A DNA stretch of 64,000 nt from Bacillus sp. V3-13 (GTDB lineage: Bacteria; Bacillota; Bacilli; Bacillales; Cytobacillaceae): positions 1 through 64,000 of the forward strand of contig NZ_PGUZ01000033.1 in NCBI RefSeq assembly GCF_002860165.1, given 5' to 3'. How positions within the stretch are numbered: the first letter of the stretch is position 1; each line of letters begins with the position of its first letter. A program made the translations under genes and the position numbers. Shown piece after piece: positions 17,566 through 25,676 of this stretch. The notes beneath the pieces are model-generated. The model was given only the letters and a program-made list of their open reading frames with translations. It had not been told where the DNA came from and did not search any database.

Positions 17566-17604
17566 TCGGGGGATTTTCTCCCGAGGATAGGGGAGTTCCC
17601 CGAT
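17566..17604. promoter_or_regulatory. Two GC-rich palindromes, candidate NreC/NarL-type operators
   Basis: TCGGGGGATTTTCTCCCGA (17566-17584) is a 19-bp palindrome with one mismatch, and ATAGGGGAGTTCCCCGAT (17587-17604) an 18-bp palindrome with one mismatch. They are two helical turns apart, 80-117 bases before the first gene of the nitrate operon. Staphylococcal NreC is reported to bind a GGG/CCC palindrome, and an NreC-like regulator is encoded at 25008. The spacing differs from that consensus, so the assignment is inference. Confidence 0.5.
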
Positions 17605-17682
17605 ACGGAAAACTTTGCACGATTTCTACAATTAGAGTAACAAAAGTGATTCTATTTTTTTCGCAGGTAAGGAGGAAAAAAC

Positions 17683-18765
17683 ATGCAGGCAAAAGCTGTG
17701 ACAAAAGAAAAAACGGGACATTCGGCCGGAAGCGCATTTGCGTCCCATTTTGCCAAATCGATGTTTTTAACTGTAGGTGCCATTGTCTTACTATCATTTA
17801 TCGGAACGAGAATGTTTACTCATATTGATTTAAACCTTTACGGATACATGGTTGGAACAATCGTATTCATCGGGGGATTCTTTTATCGGTTTATCGCCTG
17901 GGGAGAGCGGCCGCCTACGAAGATTTTTATTAAAAAGGGAATTAAGCTGCTGTTTAGGAAGTCGACCCCAAAAACATCGGTTGAGCATCTTGCGACTTAC
18001 CGGTTTATTTGGAACCGCGGGATTTACCGCTGGACTCAGCATATGCTGATCGGCTGGGGCTGTGTCCTTTCTTGCCTGGTCACTTTCCCGCTCGTGTTTG
18101 GCGGAATGTATTTTACGATGCCGGAGAACGGCTACTACACAGTGGTAGCTATGGGAATTGATGTGATGACGATAAAGGCTGACGGGTTGATTGCCTGGCT
18201 TTCTTATAACGCGTTAAATATTTCGGCGATCATGGTCATTGCCGGGGTATGCATGGCGCTGTACCGCCGCTTAAAGAATATGCAGGCAAGAGCGGAGCAA
18301 ACCTTCCTGTACGATTTCATGCCGCTGTACATGCTGCTTTTTATAAGTATCACAGGTTTGGCGCTCACTTTTATGAACGTGTTTTTACACGGCTGGGGGC
18401 AGCCGGTCATGTCCTTGATTCATCAATACTCGGTGATCGTTACACTGATTTATCTGCCATTCGGCAAGCTGGCCCATATTCCGTTCCGGCCGTTGAGCGT
18501 TTTTGCCCGGAACTACCGTGAGCATTATGCCGGGCAGTCGATGAAACCGTGCAAGGTTTGCGGGGACGAATTCGTATCAACTGAACAATCTAACGATGTC
18601 ATAGCTGTACTGGGTATAAATGAAATGAGTTTTGAACAAAAAGAAGGCTTCCATCTCGCAGAGCTTTGCCTTCCATGCCGGAGAAAATACCGGATTGCTC
18701 AATTTTCAGGAATCGCCACCCATGAGATAAAGGTTAAGGAGGCAAACCAGAATGCAAAGGGATAA
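17683..18765 (+). CDS. NarI-like cytochrome b membrane subunit with C-terminal CxxC pairs
   Basis: A 360-residue membrane protein with two N-terminal segments (about 25-70) and four further segments (about 110-270). Two His in the last segment (about 247 and 265) are 18 residues apart, the spacing of the distal heme ligands in NarI, and another His stands in RWTQHMLIGWG. Beyond the membrane a cytoplasmic tail carries C290xxC293 and C329xxC332, a metal-ribbon arrangement absent from NarI. By family logic it would oxidise menaquinol and pass electrons to the reductase encoded next. Its gene overlaps that reductase gene by 14 bases. TAAGGAGG precedes the ATG. The exact family was not identified; heme content is inferred. 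Confidence 0.65.
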   Translation: MQAKAVTKEKTGHSAGSAFASHFAKSMFLTVGAIVLLSFIGTRMFTHIDLNLYGYMVGTIVFIGGFFYRFIAWGERPPTKIFIKKGIKLLFRKSTPKTSVEHLATYRFIWNRGIYRWTQHMLIGWGCVLSCLVTFPLVFGGMYFTMPENGYYTVVAMGIDVMTIKADGLIAWLSYNALNISAIMVIAGVCMALYRRLKNMQARAEQTFLYDFMPLYMLLFISITGLALTFMNVFLHGWGQPVMSLIHQYSVIVTLIYLPFGKLAHIPFRPLSVFARNYREHYAGQSMKPCKVCGDEFVSTEQSNDVIAVLGINEMSFEQKEGFHLAELCLPCRRKYRIAQFSGIATHEIKVKEANQNAKG

Positions 18766-20920
18766 ATTCTTCAGGGAAGTAGAAAATGTGAATCATCCAA
18801 ATGAAACGCTGGTTCCGACACATTGCAGCTACTGCGCCATGCAGTGCGGAATGAACCTGCGTGTTGATACAACAACGAATAAAATTATCGGGGTTGAGCC
18901 TCGCTATGACTGGCCTGTAACTTTAGGGAAAATGTGTCCAAAAGGGGTTACGGCTTACCAGCAAGTCAACCATCCGGACCGCATCCTTAAGCCGCTCATC
19001 CGCGATGACGCTTCTTTAAAAGGAACCAAAAAAGGCTTCCGTGAAGCGACCTGGGATGAGGCATACGACCTGATCGTGAAAAAGTTCAAAGAGCTTCAGC
19101 AAAATTACGGAAAAGACAGCCTTTCCGTTTACGGCGGCGTTTCCATGACAAATGAAAAGTGCTATTTAACAGGGAAATTTGCCCGCGTAGCACTTCAAAC
19201 GAGATATATCGATTATAATGGACGCTTTTGCATGGCCAGCGCGGCGGGTGGCTTAAATTGTTCATTGGGTATTGACAGAGGCTCGACAGTTCCCTGGACA
19301 GACGTTCATGAAACAGATTGTCTATTCCTTGCCGGAAGCAACACGGCGGAATGCCACCCAACCTCGATGTTCCGTATTTGGAATGTACAGGAGCGGGGAG
19401 GATACCTGATTATCGCGGACCCGCGCGAAACGCCGATCGCAAGAAGAGCGGATGTCCATCTAGACCTTAGACCCGGTACAGATTTGGCATTGGCGAACGG
19501 AATCTTAAATCTACTTATCGAAAACGGCCATGTTGATGAACATTTTGTGAACAATCATACAAACGGCTTTGAAGAAACAAAGGAGCTTGTCAAAAAATTT
19601 ACACCGGAATATACAAGCGAACTGACAGGAGTGGCACCTGAAAAAATTATCCGTGCGGCTGAACTGTATGGCAAGGCTCCAAATGCGATTGTGATGTTTG
19701 CGAGGGGAATCGAACAGCAGCATAAAGGTGTGGATAACGTTTCTGCTTATATCAACATGGCGCTTATCACCGGGAAGATTGGCCGCCCGAAATCCGGCGT
19801 TGCGACAGTCACTGGGCAAGGAAACGGGCAAGGCGGACGTGAACACGGACAAAAAGCTGATGCACTTCCAGGCTACCGTAAAATCACGAATCCACAGCAT
19901 GTAAAGGAAGTTTCTGCAGTATGGGGCATTGAACCGGAAGAAATGCCGAAACCGGGAGTTTCTGCATACGAAATGTTTGAGCTAATGGAACAGAAAACGA
20001 TTCGCGCACTTTATCTTCTTTGCTCGAACCCTGCTGTATCAGCACCTAACCTAAATTATGTAAGGCAGCAAATGAAAAATCTTGACTTCATGGTTTGTGT
20101 TGACTTCTATCTATCTGAGTCTGCCGAATTCGCTGATGTCATCCTTCCAACTACAACTTGGGCTGAAGATGAAGGAACAACAACGAACGTGGAAGGCCGG
20201 ATCATCAAAATCAACAGAGCCCAAATGCCATTGGGCGAATCCAAGCCTGATTGGAAAATTCAAGTAGAACTCGCTGAGCGAATGGGCCGCGGAAAATACT
20301 TTTCACATTTAAAAACTGCCAGGGACGTTTTTAATGAACTGCGCCTGGCATCGAAAGGCGGAACTGCCGATTATTACGGAGTAACCTGGGAAAAGATCGA
20401 GAAGCAAAATGGCGTGTTCTGGCCATGTAAAGATGAAGATGATCCTGGTACACCTCACCTGTTTCTTGATAAAAAATTCTATCATGCTGATGGGAAAGCG
20501 AAAATAATGGCATTGCCTTACAGGCCGCCGGCAGAGGAACCGGATCAGGAGTATCCGCTCCGCTTAACAACCGGCCGCGTCGTTTATCACTATTTATCCG
20601 GCAACCAGACAAGACGGATCCAATTTTTGCACGATATGTGTCCTGAACCTTTTGTGGAGGTTCACCCGAAAACAGCCGCCAAATACAACATCAGTCATGA
20701 AGAAAGAGTCCGCTTGTTCACCCGCCGGGGTGAAAGCGTCTATAAAGTAAAAATAACAGAGGCTATTCGCAAAGATACGGTATTTGTCCCTTACCATTGG
20801 GGTCATGACCAATCCATCAATCTCCTGACGATTCCGGCTCTGGATCCGATGTCACGGATGCCTGAATTCAAAGCGTGCGCTGCCCAGATCGAAAAATTGG
20901 AACTAAAGAAGGTGCAATAA
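18752..20920 (+). CDS. Molybdopterin oxidoreductase, Nas/Nap-type nitrate reductase catalytic subunit
   Basis: A 722-residue bis-MGD enzyme. An N-terminal [4Fe-4S] site is formed by C25, C28, C32 and C62 (CSYCAMQC and MCPKG). The probable Mo ligand is C160 in NGRFCMASAA, the pattern of assimilatory and periplasmic nitrate reductases; formate dehydrogenases have a C/U-H-GP motif and NarG uses Asp. The molybdopterin-dinucleotide domain follows at about 610-715. No Tat or Sec signal is present, so the protein is cytoplasmic. NarK, NreA-like and NreC-like genes nearby support nitrate as substrate. The C-terminal iron-sulfur domain of some NasA/NasC forms is absent. AAGGAGG precedes the ATG. Confidence 0.82.
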   Translation: MQRDKFFREVENVNHPNETLVPTHCSYCAMQCGMNLRVDTTTNKIIGVEPRYDWPVTLGKMCPKGVTAYQQVNHPDRILKPLIRDDASLKGTKKGFREATWDEAYDLIVKKFKELQQNYGKDSLSVYGGVSMTNEKCYLTGKFARVALQTRYIDYNGRFCMASAAGGLNCSLGIDRGSTVPWTDVHETDCLFLAGSNTAECHPTSMFRIWNVQERGGYLIIADPRETPIARRADVHLDLRPGTDLALANGILNLLIENGHVDEHFVNNHTNGFEETKELVKKFTPEYTSELTGVAPEKIIRAAELYGKAPNAIVMFARGIEQQHKGVDNVSAYINMALITGKIGRPKSGVATVTGQGNGQGGREHGQKADALPGYRKITNPQHVKEVSAVWGIEPEEMPKPGVSAYEMFELMEQKTIRALYLLCSNPAVSAPNLNYVRQQMKNLDFMVCVDFYLSESAEFADVILPTTTWAEDEGTTTNVEGRIIKINRAQMPLGESKPDWKIQVELAERMGRGKYFSHLKTARDVFNELRLASKGGTADYYGVTWEKIEKQNGVFWPCKDEDDPGTPHLFLDKKFYHADGKAKIMALPYRPPAEEPDQEYPLRLTTGRVVYHYLSGNQTRRIQFLHDMCPEPFVEVHPKTAAKYNISHEERVRLFTRRGESVYKVKITEAIRKDTVFVPYHWGHDQSINLLTIPALDPMSRMPEFKACAAQIEKLELKKVQ

Positions 20921-21481
20921 ATGAAAAAGAGGCTTTATATCGAACTGGAAAACTGTATAGGATGCCGTTCCTGTCTGGCAGCATGCACACAGTGCGGAGG
21001 GCATGAAGAACGGAACCGAAACTATGTGTATGATGTGAATCCGCTTGTAAACAGGCAGACAATGCCTCTGATGTGCCTTCATTGTGTCAATCCGGCGTGC
21101 GCAAGAAGCTGTCCGGCTCAAGCGATCCAGATTCATGAAACAGGTGCTGTCCTGTCGGCGCTAGTGGAAAAATGTATCGGCTGCCAGAACTGTACGATTG
21201 CCTGTCCTTATGGAATTCCGAAATTCGATACAGAACAAAATTTAATGTACAAATGCGACTTGTGTATCGATCGCACAAAAGACGGTATTCCGCCAATGTG
21301 TGCGAGTGTATGTCCAACCAATACACTGCAATGGCTGACAGAAGAAGAAATCGAAAATAAGCAAAAGCAGTATAATCTCGACAATGATAAATGGGTTACA
21401 AGCATGCCTTATCTTGAAAGCGAAACAAATGTTAGAGTAAACCTCCCTGGTATCCTGCAGGGAACAACAAAGCTGTATTAG
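20921..21481 (+). CDS. Four-cluster [4Fe-4S] ferredoxin subunit
   Basis: A 186-residue DmsB/HybA/NrfC-type electron transfer protein. Four cysteine groups are visible: CIGCRSCLAAC near residue 12, CLHCVNPACARSCP near 51, CIGCQNCTIACP near 86, and CDLC with MCASVCP near 110-130. Such subunits hold four [4Fe-4S] clusters and link a membrane quinol oxidase to a molybdenum subunit. There is no signal peptide, so it sits on the cytoplasmic side with the reductase. It starts directly at the end of the reductase gene. Confidence 0.9.
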   Translation: MKKRLYIELENCIGCRSCLAACTQCGGHEERNRNYVYDVNPLVNRQTMPLMCLHCVNPACARSCPAQAIQIHETGAVLSALVEKCIGCQNCTIACPYGIPKFDTEQNLMYKCDLCIDRTKDGIPPMCASVCPTNTLQWLTEEEIENKQKQYNLDNDKWVTSMPYLESETNVRVNLPGILQGTTKLY

Positions 21482-21492
21482 GAGGGATGGTT

Positions 21493-22017
21493 ATGACGGA
21501 GAAAAACAATAAAATCCCCTTTAATGAAGATAATTACACTCACAATATTCATCGCAACAATGAACGCAAGCTCGACAGGCGGGGTTTTATGAAAACATTG
21601 GTCGGGGCGGCCGGAGTATTTGCGGTTTCGTCCCTGCCATGGGGAGCTGTTGCCGCTAAAGAACTGATGGGTTTAGGTGAAAAGGAGTATCCTCATAAAA
21701 AAATTACGGATGTTAAATCGCTTGCAATCGGGGATGCTGTCGACTTCAAGTTTCCTGGTGAACATGATGATGCGATTCTGATCAGGCTCTCGGAAGATAA
21801 ATATGTTGCCTACCAAAACGCCTGTACCCATCTCCGCTGCCCGGTATTCTGGGTGAAAGAAGAAGGCGAAATGGTATGCCCTTGCCATCATGGGAAATTT
21901 GACGTCCAGACGGGGGCTCCAACAGCAGGCCCGCCCCGCCGCCCGCTGCCGGAAATACAAGTGAAAGTAGAAGACGGGGCAATCTACGCAGTAAGGGTGA
22001 AACGTTATGAAACGTAA
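21493..22017 (+). CDS. Tat-exported Rieske [2Fe-2S] protein
   Basis: A 174-residue Rieske protein. The N-terminal LDRRGFMKTLVGAAG is a twin-arginine signal, probably retained as a membrane anchor. The cluster motifs are ACTHLRC near residue 111 and CPCHHGKFD near 130, including the extra pair of Cys that forms the stabilising disulfide in quinol-oxidising Rieske proteins. GPPRRPLPE follows, as in that family. The cluster would be outside the membrane, opposite the reductase and ferredoxin. I used the ATG at 21493 because GGAGGG abuts the one at 21487. Its presence in a nitrate reductase operon recalls haloarchaeal Nar operons. Confidence 0.88.
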   Translation: MTEKNNKIPFNEDNYTHNIHRNNERKLDRRGFMKTLVGAAGVFAVSSLPWGAVAAKELMGLGEKEYPHKKITDVKSLAIGDAVDFKFPGEHDDAILIRLSEDKYVAYQNACTHLRCPVFWVKEEGEMVCPCHHGKFDVQTGAPTAGPPRRPLPEIQVKVEDGAIYAVRVKRYET

Positions 22018-22207
22018 CAATCTCATGTTTGGCATTCTTTGTGCGATCTTAATGTTAAATATCATCTTTACCCAGTATATGGTACATCAGTATTTTTTTG
22101 AAAACTATCGGAATGTGATCGTCTTCGGAGCGCTGAACATCATCTTGTTCCCGGTTGCGATTCTGGTGTACAGAAAAGATCAAAAAGCGCAAAGGCGTGA
22201 AAGCTGA
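22007..22207 (+). CDS. Small two-helix membrane protein
   Basis: A 66-residue protein with two hydrophobic segments (about 7-24 and 36-55) separated by a short loop with aromatic residues, and a basic C-terminus (YRKDQKAQRRES). It overlaps the Rieske gene by 11 bases and the next gene by one base (TGATG junction), so it belongs to the operon. It may be an assembly factor or small subunit of the membrane complex; the family is not recognised. Confidence 0.7.
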   Translation: MKRNNLMFGILCAILMLNIIFTQYMVHQYFFENYRNVIVFGALNIILFPVAILVYRKDQKAQRRES

Positions 22208-22521
22208 TGAACAACGAAACATATTTGGACTTTTGTTTTATCAGGGAGGAACTGGGGGGCTTTGCTTCCGAAATTAATGAGCTTCTTCAGCAAATTTTCA
22301 CCGGAGTTCGCCTCAACTGGTATTTGGAAGAAAAAAGCGCAGATGGTGCAGAAATTGTCATTGTAGAAGTTAAAGGCATGAGCCGCTGGCGCTCAGAGGA
22401 TGAAGTCCAGCAATTCCTTGAAAACAGTGGCGGTGAACGATTTTGGAATTATTTGCAGGGATATAAAATGTTCATTTATCCTGCAACCATGAGAGGGTGC
22501 AGCAGCTGTGAAACACATTAA
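22207..22521 (+). CDS. Unknown operon protein, possible maturation factor
   Basis: A 104-residue soluble protein with no recognised domain. It begins MNNETYLDFCFIREELGGF, has a Trp-rich centre (VKGMSRWRSEDEV), and ends with MRGCSSCETH, a CxxC pair with His close by. Start and stop overlap both neighbours. Nitrate reductase operons usually carry a private chaperone (NarJ, NapD); no such gene is recognisable here, so this protein or the next could have that role. Confidence 0.65.
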   Translation: MNNETYLDFCFIREELGGFASEINELLQQIFTGVRLNWYLEEKSADGAEIVIVEVKGMSRWRSEDEVQQFLENSGGERFWNYLQGYKMFIYPATMRGCSSCETH

Positions 22522-22783
22522 TCTGGAGGAATTGACACGATTTGTTTCGGTTCCTGTATCTATTGGCATCCAGGATGATCAGGGTGATGAAAAAGCTCCT
22601 TTTATCCGTAAAACAATCCAAAAGCTCGAAGTCTGTCCTGACGAGACCCACTTGCGAATGTATTTTGATAACTTTTATTTCTTAGCTGTCCCATTAACAG
22701 CTGATGTTATCCAAACGGAGAACGAGTGGTCGGCATTTGATCAGGAAAGTGGACTTTACTATTTATTAAAGAAGGGTGTGTAA
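22508..22783 (+). CDS. Unknown operon protein
   Basis: A 91-residue soluble protein starting at GTG, 14 bases inside the previous gene. It has an N-terminal helix (INLEELTRFVS), a central FIRKTIQKLEVCPDETHLRMYF section and a C-terminus with SGLYYLLKK. No signal peptide or membrane segment. It is encoded between the electron-transfer genes and narK, so a link to the reductase is likely; the function is not recognised. Confidence 0.6.
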   Translation: MKHINLEELTRFVSVPVSIGIQDDQGDEKAPFIRKTIQKLEVCPDETHLRMYFDNFYFLAVPLTADVIQTENEWSAFDQESGLYYLLKKGV

Positions 22784-22788
22784 ATCAC

Positions 22789-24099
22789 ATGGCAAAAAAT
22801 AAACGGATTACGTATTGGAATCCAGAGGATGAATCGTTTTGGCAATCGGAAGGAAAAAAACATGCCAGAAGGAACTTATGGATTTCCGTTCCTTCACTAA
22901 TGCTTGCTTTTATCGTTTGGCAAATCTGGTCAGTGGTTGCAGTGCGCTTGAACGATATTGGCTTTGCGTTTACAGATGAACAGCTGTTTACATTGGCTGC
23001 GATTCCAGGGCTTGTCGGGGCCACTTTGAGATTCTTTTACACATTTGCCGTCGGAAAATTTGGCGGCCGAAACTGGACTGTCATCTCAACAGCAGTTCTC
23101 GCGGTTCCGGCAATCGGGATTGGTATGGCCGTTCAAAATCCGGAAACACCTTATTCAGTCATGCTTTTGCTTGCCGCTCTTTGCGGACTTGGCGGTGGCA
23201 GCTTCTCATCTTCATTGGCCAACATCAGCTTCTTTTTTCCGAAAAAGGAAAAAGGGACAGCACTTGGTATTAACGGCGGTTTAGGAAATATGGGAGTGTC
23301 CGTCGTTCAATTTGTCACACCGCTCATTATTGCAGCAGGCACATTTGCGATCGCAGGAGATGGCCAGGTATTGGCAAGCGGTGAAACGATCTGGCTGCAG
23401 AACGCTGCGTTCATTTGGGTGATCCCGATTGTGGTCATGACAGTGGCAGCATATTTTGGAATGGATAATCTGCCTAACGCCACCCAGTCTGTAGCAGATC
23501 AATTTGTTATCGTAAAAAGGAAGCACACTTGGATTATGACTTGGCTTTATGTCGCAACTTTCGGTTCTTTCATCGGTTATGCAGCCGCATTCCCATTATT
23601 ATTAAAATCGCAGTTTCCAGAACACATTTCACTTGCTTTCCTGGGAGCCTTTCTGGCAGCGGCAGCCCGCCCAGTTGGGGGATGGATCTCTGATAAGCTC
23701 GGCGGTGCGCTTGTTACAGGCTGGGTATTCGTTTTTATGACAGCCGGCGCATTGGGAGTTATCTATTTTACAAACGCAAAACAATTCACAGGATTTTTAA
23801 TCTCGTTTCTGATCTTGTTTATCGCTTCGGGAATTGGATCAGGCTCAACCTTCCAGATGATTCCCGCTATATTCCCTGTTAAAGAAGCGGCGCCGGTTCT
23901 CGGCTTTACAGCAGCCTTTGCAGCATACGGTTCATTCTTTATCCCGCAATTGTTTGGATGGAGTGTTAACACAACTGGAACTCCGGTAACTGCATTTTAC
24001 TTCTTTATCGGATTTTACGTGATATCCTTTGGACTAAACTGGTATTACTACCAAAGAAAAAATGCAACAAAGAAAGCGGAAATTGCATCAGCATCTTAA
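22789..24099 (+). CDS. narK: NarK-type nitrate/nitrite transporter
   Basis: A 436-residue major facilitator protein with 12 membrane segments. The nitrate signature GINGGLGNMGVS lies near residue 163, and the second glycine-rich motif GSGSTFQMIPAIF near 345. It imports nitrate and, or alternatively, exports nitrite. GAAGGGTG precedes the ATG, five bases after the previous stop. As the last gene before a hairpin it closes the reductase operon and is the strongest evidence that the reductase acts on nitrate. Confidence 0.9.
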   Translation: MAKNKRITYWNPEDESFWQSEGKKHARRNLWISVPSLMLAFIVWQIWSVVAVRLNDIGFAFTDEQLFTLAAIPGLVGATLRFFYTFAVGKFGGRNWTVISTAVLAVPAIGIGMAVQNPETPYSVMLLLAALCGLGGGSFSSSLANISFFFPKKEKGTALGINGGLGNMGVSVVQFVTPLIIAAGTFAIAGDGQVLASGETIWLQNAAFIWVIPIVVMTVAAYFGMDNLPNATQSVADQFVIVKRKHTWIMTWLYVATFGSFIGYAAAFPLLLKSQFPEHISLAFLGAFLAAAARPVGGWISDKLGGALVTGWVFVFMTAGALGVIYFTNAKQFTGFLISFLILFIASGIGSGSTFQMIPAIFPVKEAAPVLGFTAAFAAYGSFFIPQLFGWSVNTTGTPVTAFYFFIGFYVISFGLNWYYYQRKNATKKAEIASAS

Positions 24100-24108
24100 C
24101 AGTAACAA

Positions 24109-24139
24109 GCCGGCCCCGTGCTAAAACCCGGGGACTGGC
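24109..24139 (+). terminator. Hairpin after narK
   Basis: GCCGGCCCCG (24109-24118) pairs with CGGGGACTGGC (24129-24139) with one bulged A and one wobble pair. The downstream T-run is short and interrupted, so termination may be partial. Confidence 0.55.
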
Positions 24140-24189
24140 AATTTCCTTAAATTTTTCAAGGTCCCAATCGAGGCGGAAGGAGGAGCGAA

Positions 24190-24837
24190 ATGACGATAAC
24201 ACCAGCAAAAAATATTAGTTCTTATATTATTCAATCCCAGGAAGAAGAAATTAAGAGAATAGCTTTTGAACTTCATGAGGGCGTTGGCCAAACTTTATAC
24301 AGTCTTTATACCGGCTTGCAATTTCTTGAAAGTGGTGTGGAACAGCCTGCCGCTAAAAGTTATTTAAGAGATATGGCTTTGGTGCTCGAAAAAACAATTC
24401 AGGAAGTAAGGCTGCTGTCGGTTGAGCTTCACCCCCCGACCTTAACGACATTAGGCTTGCTTCCCGCTATAAAAAGCTATATCAAGCTGTACACTTCCAC
24501 ATTCGGAATCGAAGTGAAGCTTGAAAACACAGGTGTTGAGAAACCAATAGCTGAACATAACAGTATTGCACTTTTTCGCGTCTGTCAGGAAGCCCTGGGC
24601 AACATTGCGAAATATGCGGATACATCCAATGCAACGCTTTCGTTTATTTGGGAACCTGATTTGTTAAAAATTGAAATCAGTGACGCTGGTAAAGGGTTTG
24701 ATGTCGAGAAAGCAATGAACCAGTCGTCAGGGCTGGCAGCCATGAATGAGCGAATGATACTGGCGGGAGGAAAATGTCATATTTCCTCAACAGTCGGTAA
24801 GGGAACAATGATTCGTATTTCCTTGCCTTTAACTTAA
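24190..24837 (+). CDS. Soluble sensor histidine kinase without sensor domain (NreB/NarX-like)
   Basis: A 215-residue protein made only of a HisKA_3 dimerisation domain (phosphoacceptor His in AFELHEGVGQTLYSL near residue 33) and an ATPase domain with CQEALGNIAKYA and DAGKGFDVEKA. It has no membrane segment or input domain. The start follows AAGGAGGAG. It precedes the NreC-like regulator gene, from which it is separated by a terminator-like hairpin. It may form mixed dimers with, or antagonise, the PAS kinase encoded at 26148. Confidence 0.85.
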   Translation: MTITPAKNISSYIIQSQEEEIKRIAFELHEGVGQTLYSLYTGLQFLESGVEQPAAKSYLRDMALVLEKTIQEVRLLSVELHPPTLTTLGLLPAIKSYIKLYTSTFGIEVKLENTGVEKPIAEHNSIALFRVCQEALGNIAKYADTSNATLSFIWEPDLLKIEISDAGKGFDVEKAMNQSSGLAAMNERMILAGGKCHISSTVGKGTMIRISLPLT

Positions 24838-24895
24838 GAATATTTTTCACTATATTGACATTGTATAGGATGAATAATGATTTTGAGCCGTTTCC

Positions 24896-24928
24896 AAAAA
24901 GCATGACTTAAAAAAGTGATGCTTTTTC
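24896..24928 (+). terminator. Terminator-like hairpin after the soluble kinase
   Basis: AAAAAGCAT (24896-24904) pairs with ATGCTTTTT (24919-24927) around an A-rich loop. A TGTTAAAAT extended -10 element at 24964-24972 then offers a new promoter for the response regulator. Confidence 0.65.
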
Positions 24929-25007
24929 ATACGCGTATTTTTTCATGAAAAGGATAAAAGGCATGTTAAAATAGGAATAGCATCATAAACAAAGGGGGGG
25001 AAAGTCT

Positions 25008-25661
25008 TTGTTGAAAATTTTGCTTGTTGATGATCATGCGGTGGTAAGAATGGGATTGAGCATGCTTTTAAACAACCATCCTGATATGCATGTGGTCGGG
25101 GAAGCCTCCGAAGGAAACGAGGGGATCAGAAAGGCCCTCCAGCTTAAGCCGGATGTTGTCATCATGGATTTAAGCATGCCTCATGGAAAAGACGGGCTTT
25201 CCGCAACGACCGAACTGAAGAAACAAATGCCGGAGATCGCCATTTTAATTTTAACGATGCATGATGACGAAGAGTATCTATTTAGAGCGATCCAGGCAGG
25301 CGCATCCGGCTGCATTTTAAAAAGTGCTCCTCACGATGAACTGCTTGCTGCGATTGAATCGGTGGCGAGAGGGGATGCTTATCTTCACCCGTCGGCAACA
25401 AAGAGGCTGATGGAAGAGTATATAGAAAATATAAAGCAGGGAAATGCGGATACGTATACTCTGCTTTCCGACCGGGAGAGAGAAGTTTTAACATTAATCG
25501 CCAAAGGCTTTTCCAATAAAGAAATCGCTGAAAAATTGGTGATCAGTGTAAAAACGGTGGAAACGCACAAAGGCAATTTAATGGAGAAGCTCCAAATGAA
25601 GACAAGGCCCGAATTGGTGGCCTACGCTTTAAAAAAGGGGTTACTCGGATATGGGATGTAA
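25008..25661 (+). CDS. nreC: NarL/FixJ-family response regulator (NreC-like)
   Basis: A 217-residue response regulator with a receiver domain (phosphoacceptor Asp54 in IMDLSMPHGKDG) and a LuxR-type helix-turn-helix (LSDREREVLTLIAKGFSNKEI near residue 150). The start is TTG behind AAAGGGGGGG. The adjacent NreA-like and NreB-like genes support the NreC assignment, so it would activate nitrate respiration genes under low oxygen and nitrate. GC-rich palindromes upstream of 17683 are candidate targets. Confidence 0.85.
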   Translation: MLKILLVDDHAVVRMGLSMLLNNHPDMHVVGEASEGNEGIRKALQLKPDVVIMDLSMPHGKDGLSATTELKKQMPEIAILILTMHDDEEYLFRAIQAGASGCILKSAPHDELLAAIESVARGDAYLHPSATKRLMEEYIENIKQGNADTYTLLSDREREVLTLIAKGFSNKEIAEKLVISVKTVETHKGNLMEKLQMKTRPELVAYALKKGLLGYGM

Positions 25662-25676
25662 AGGAAACGAAAAAAT

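Noticed and set aside
18752-20920. Formate dehydrogenase or NarG identity for the molybdenum enzyme
   Set aside because: The metal-ligand motif CMASAA is of the Nas/Nap type; the formate dehydrogenase Cys/Sec-His-Gly-Pro motif and the long NarG insertions are absent, and narK is adjacent.
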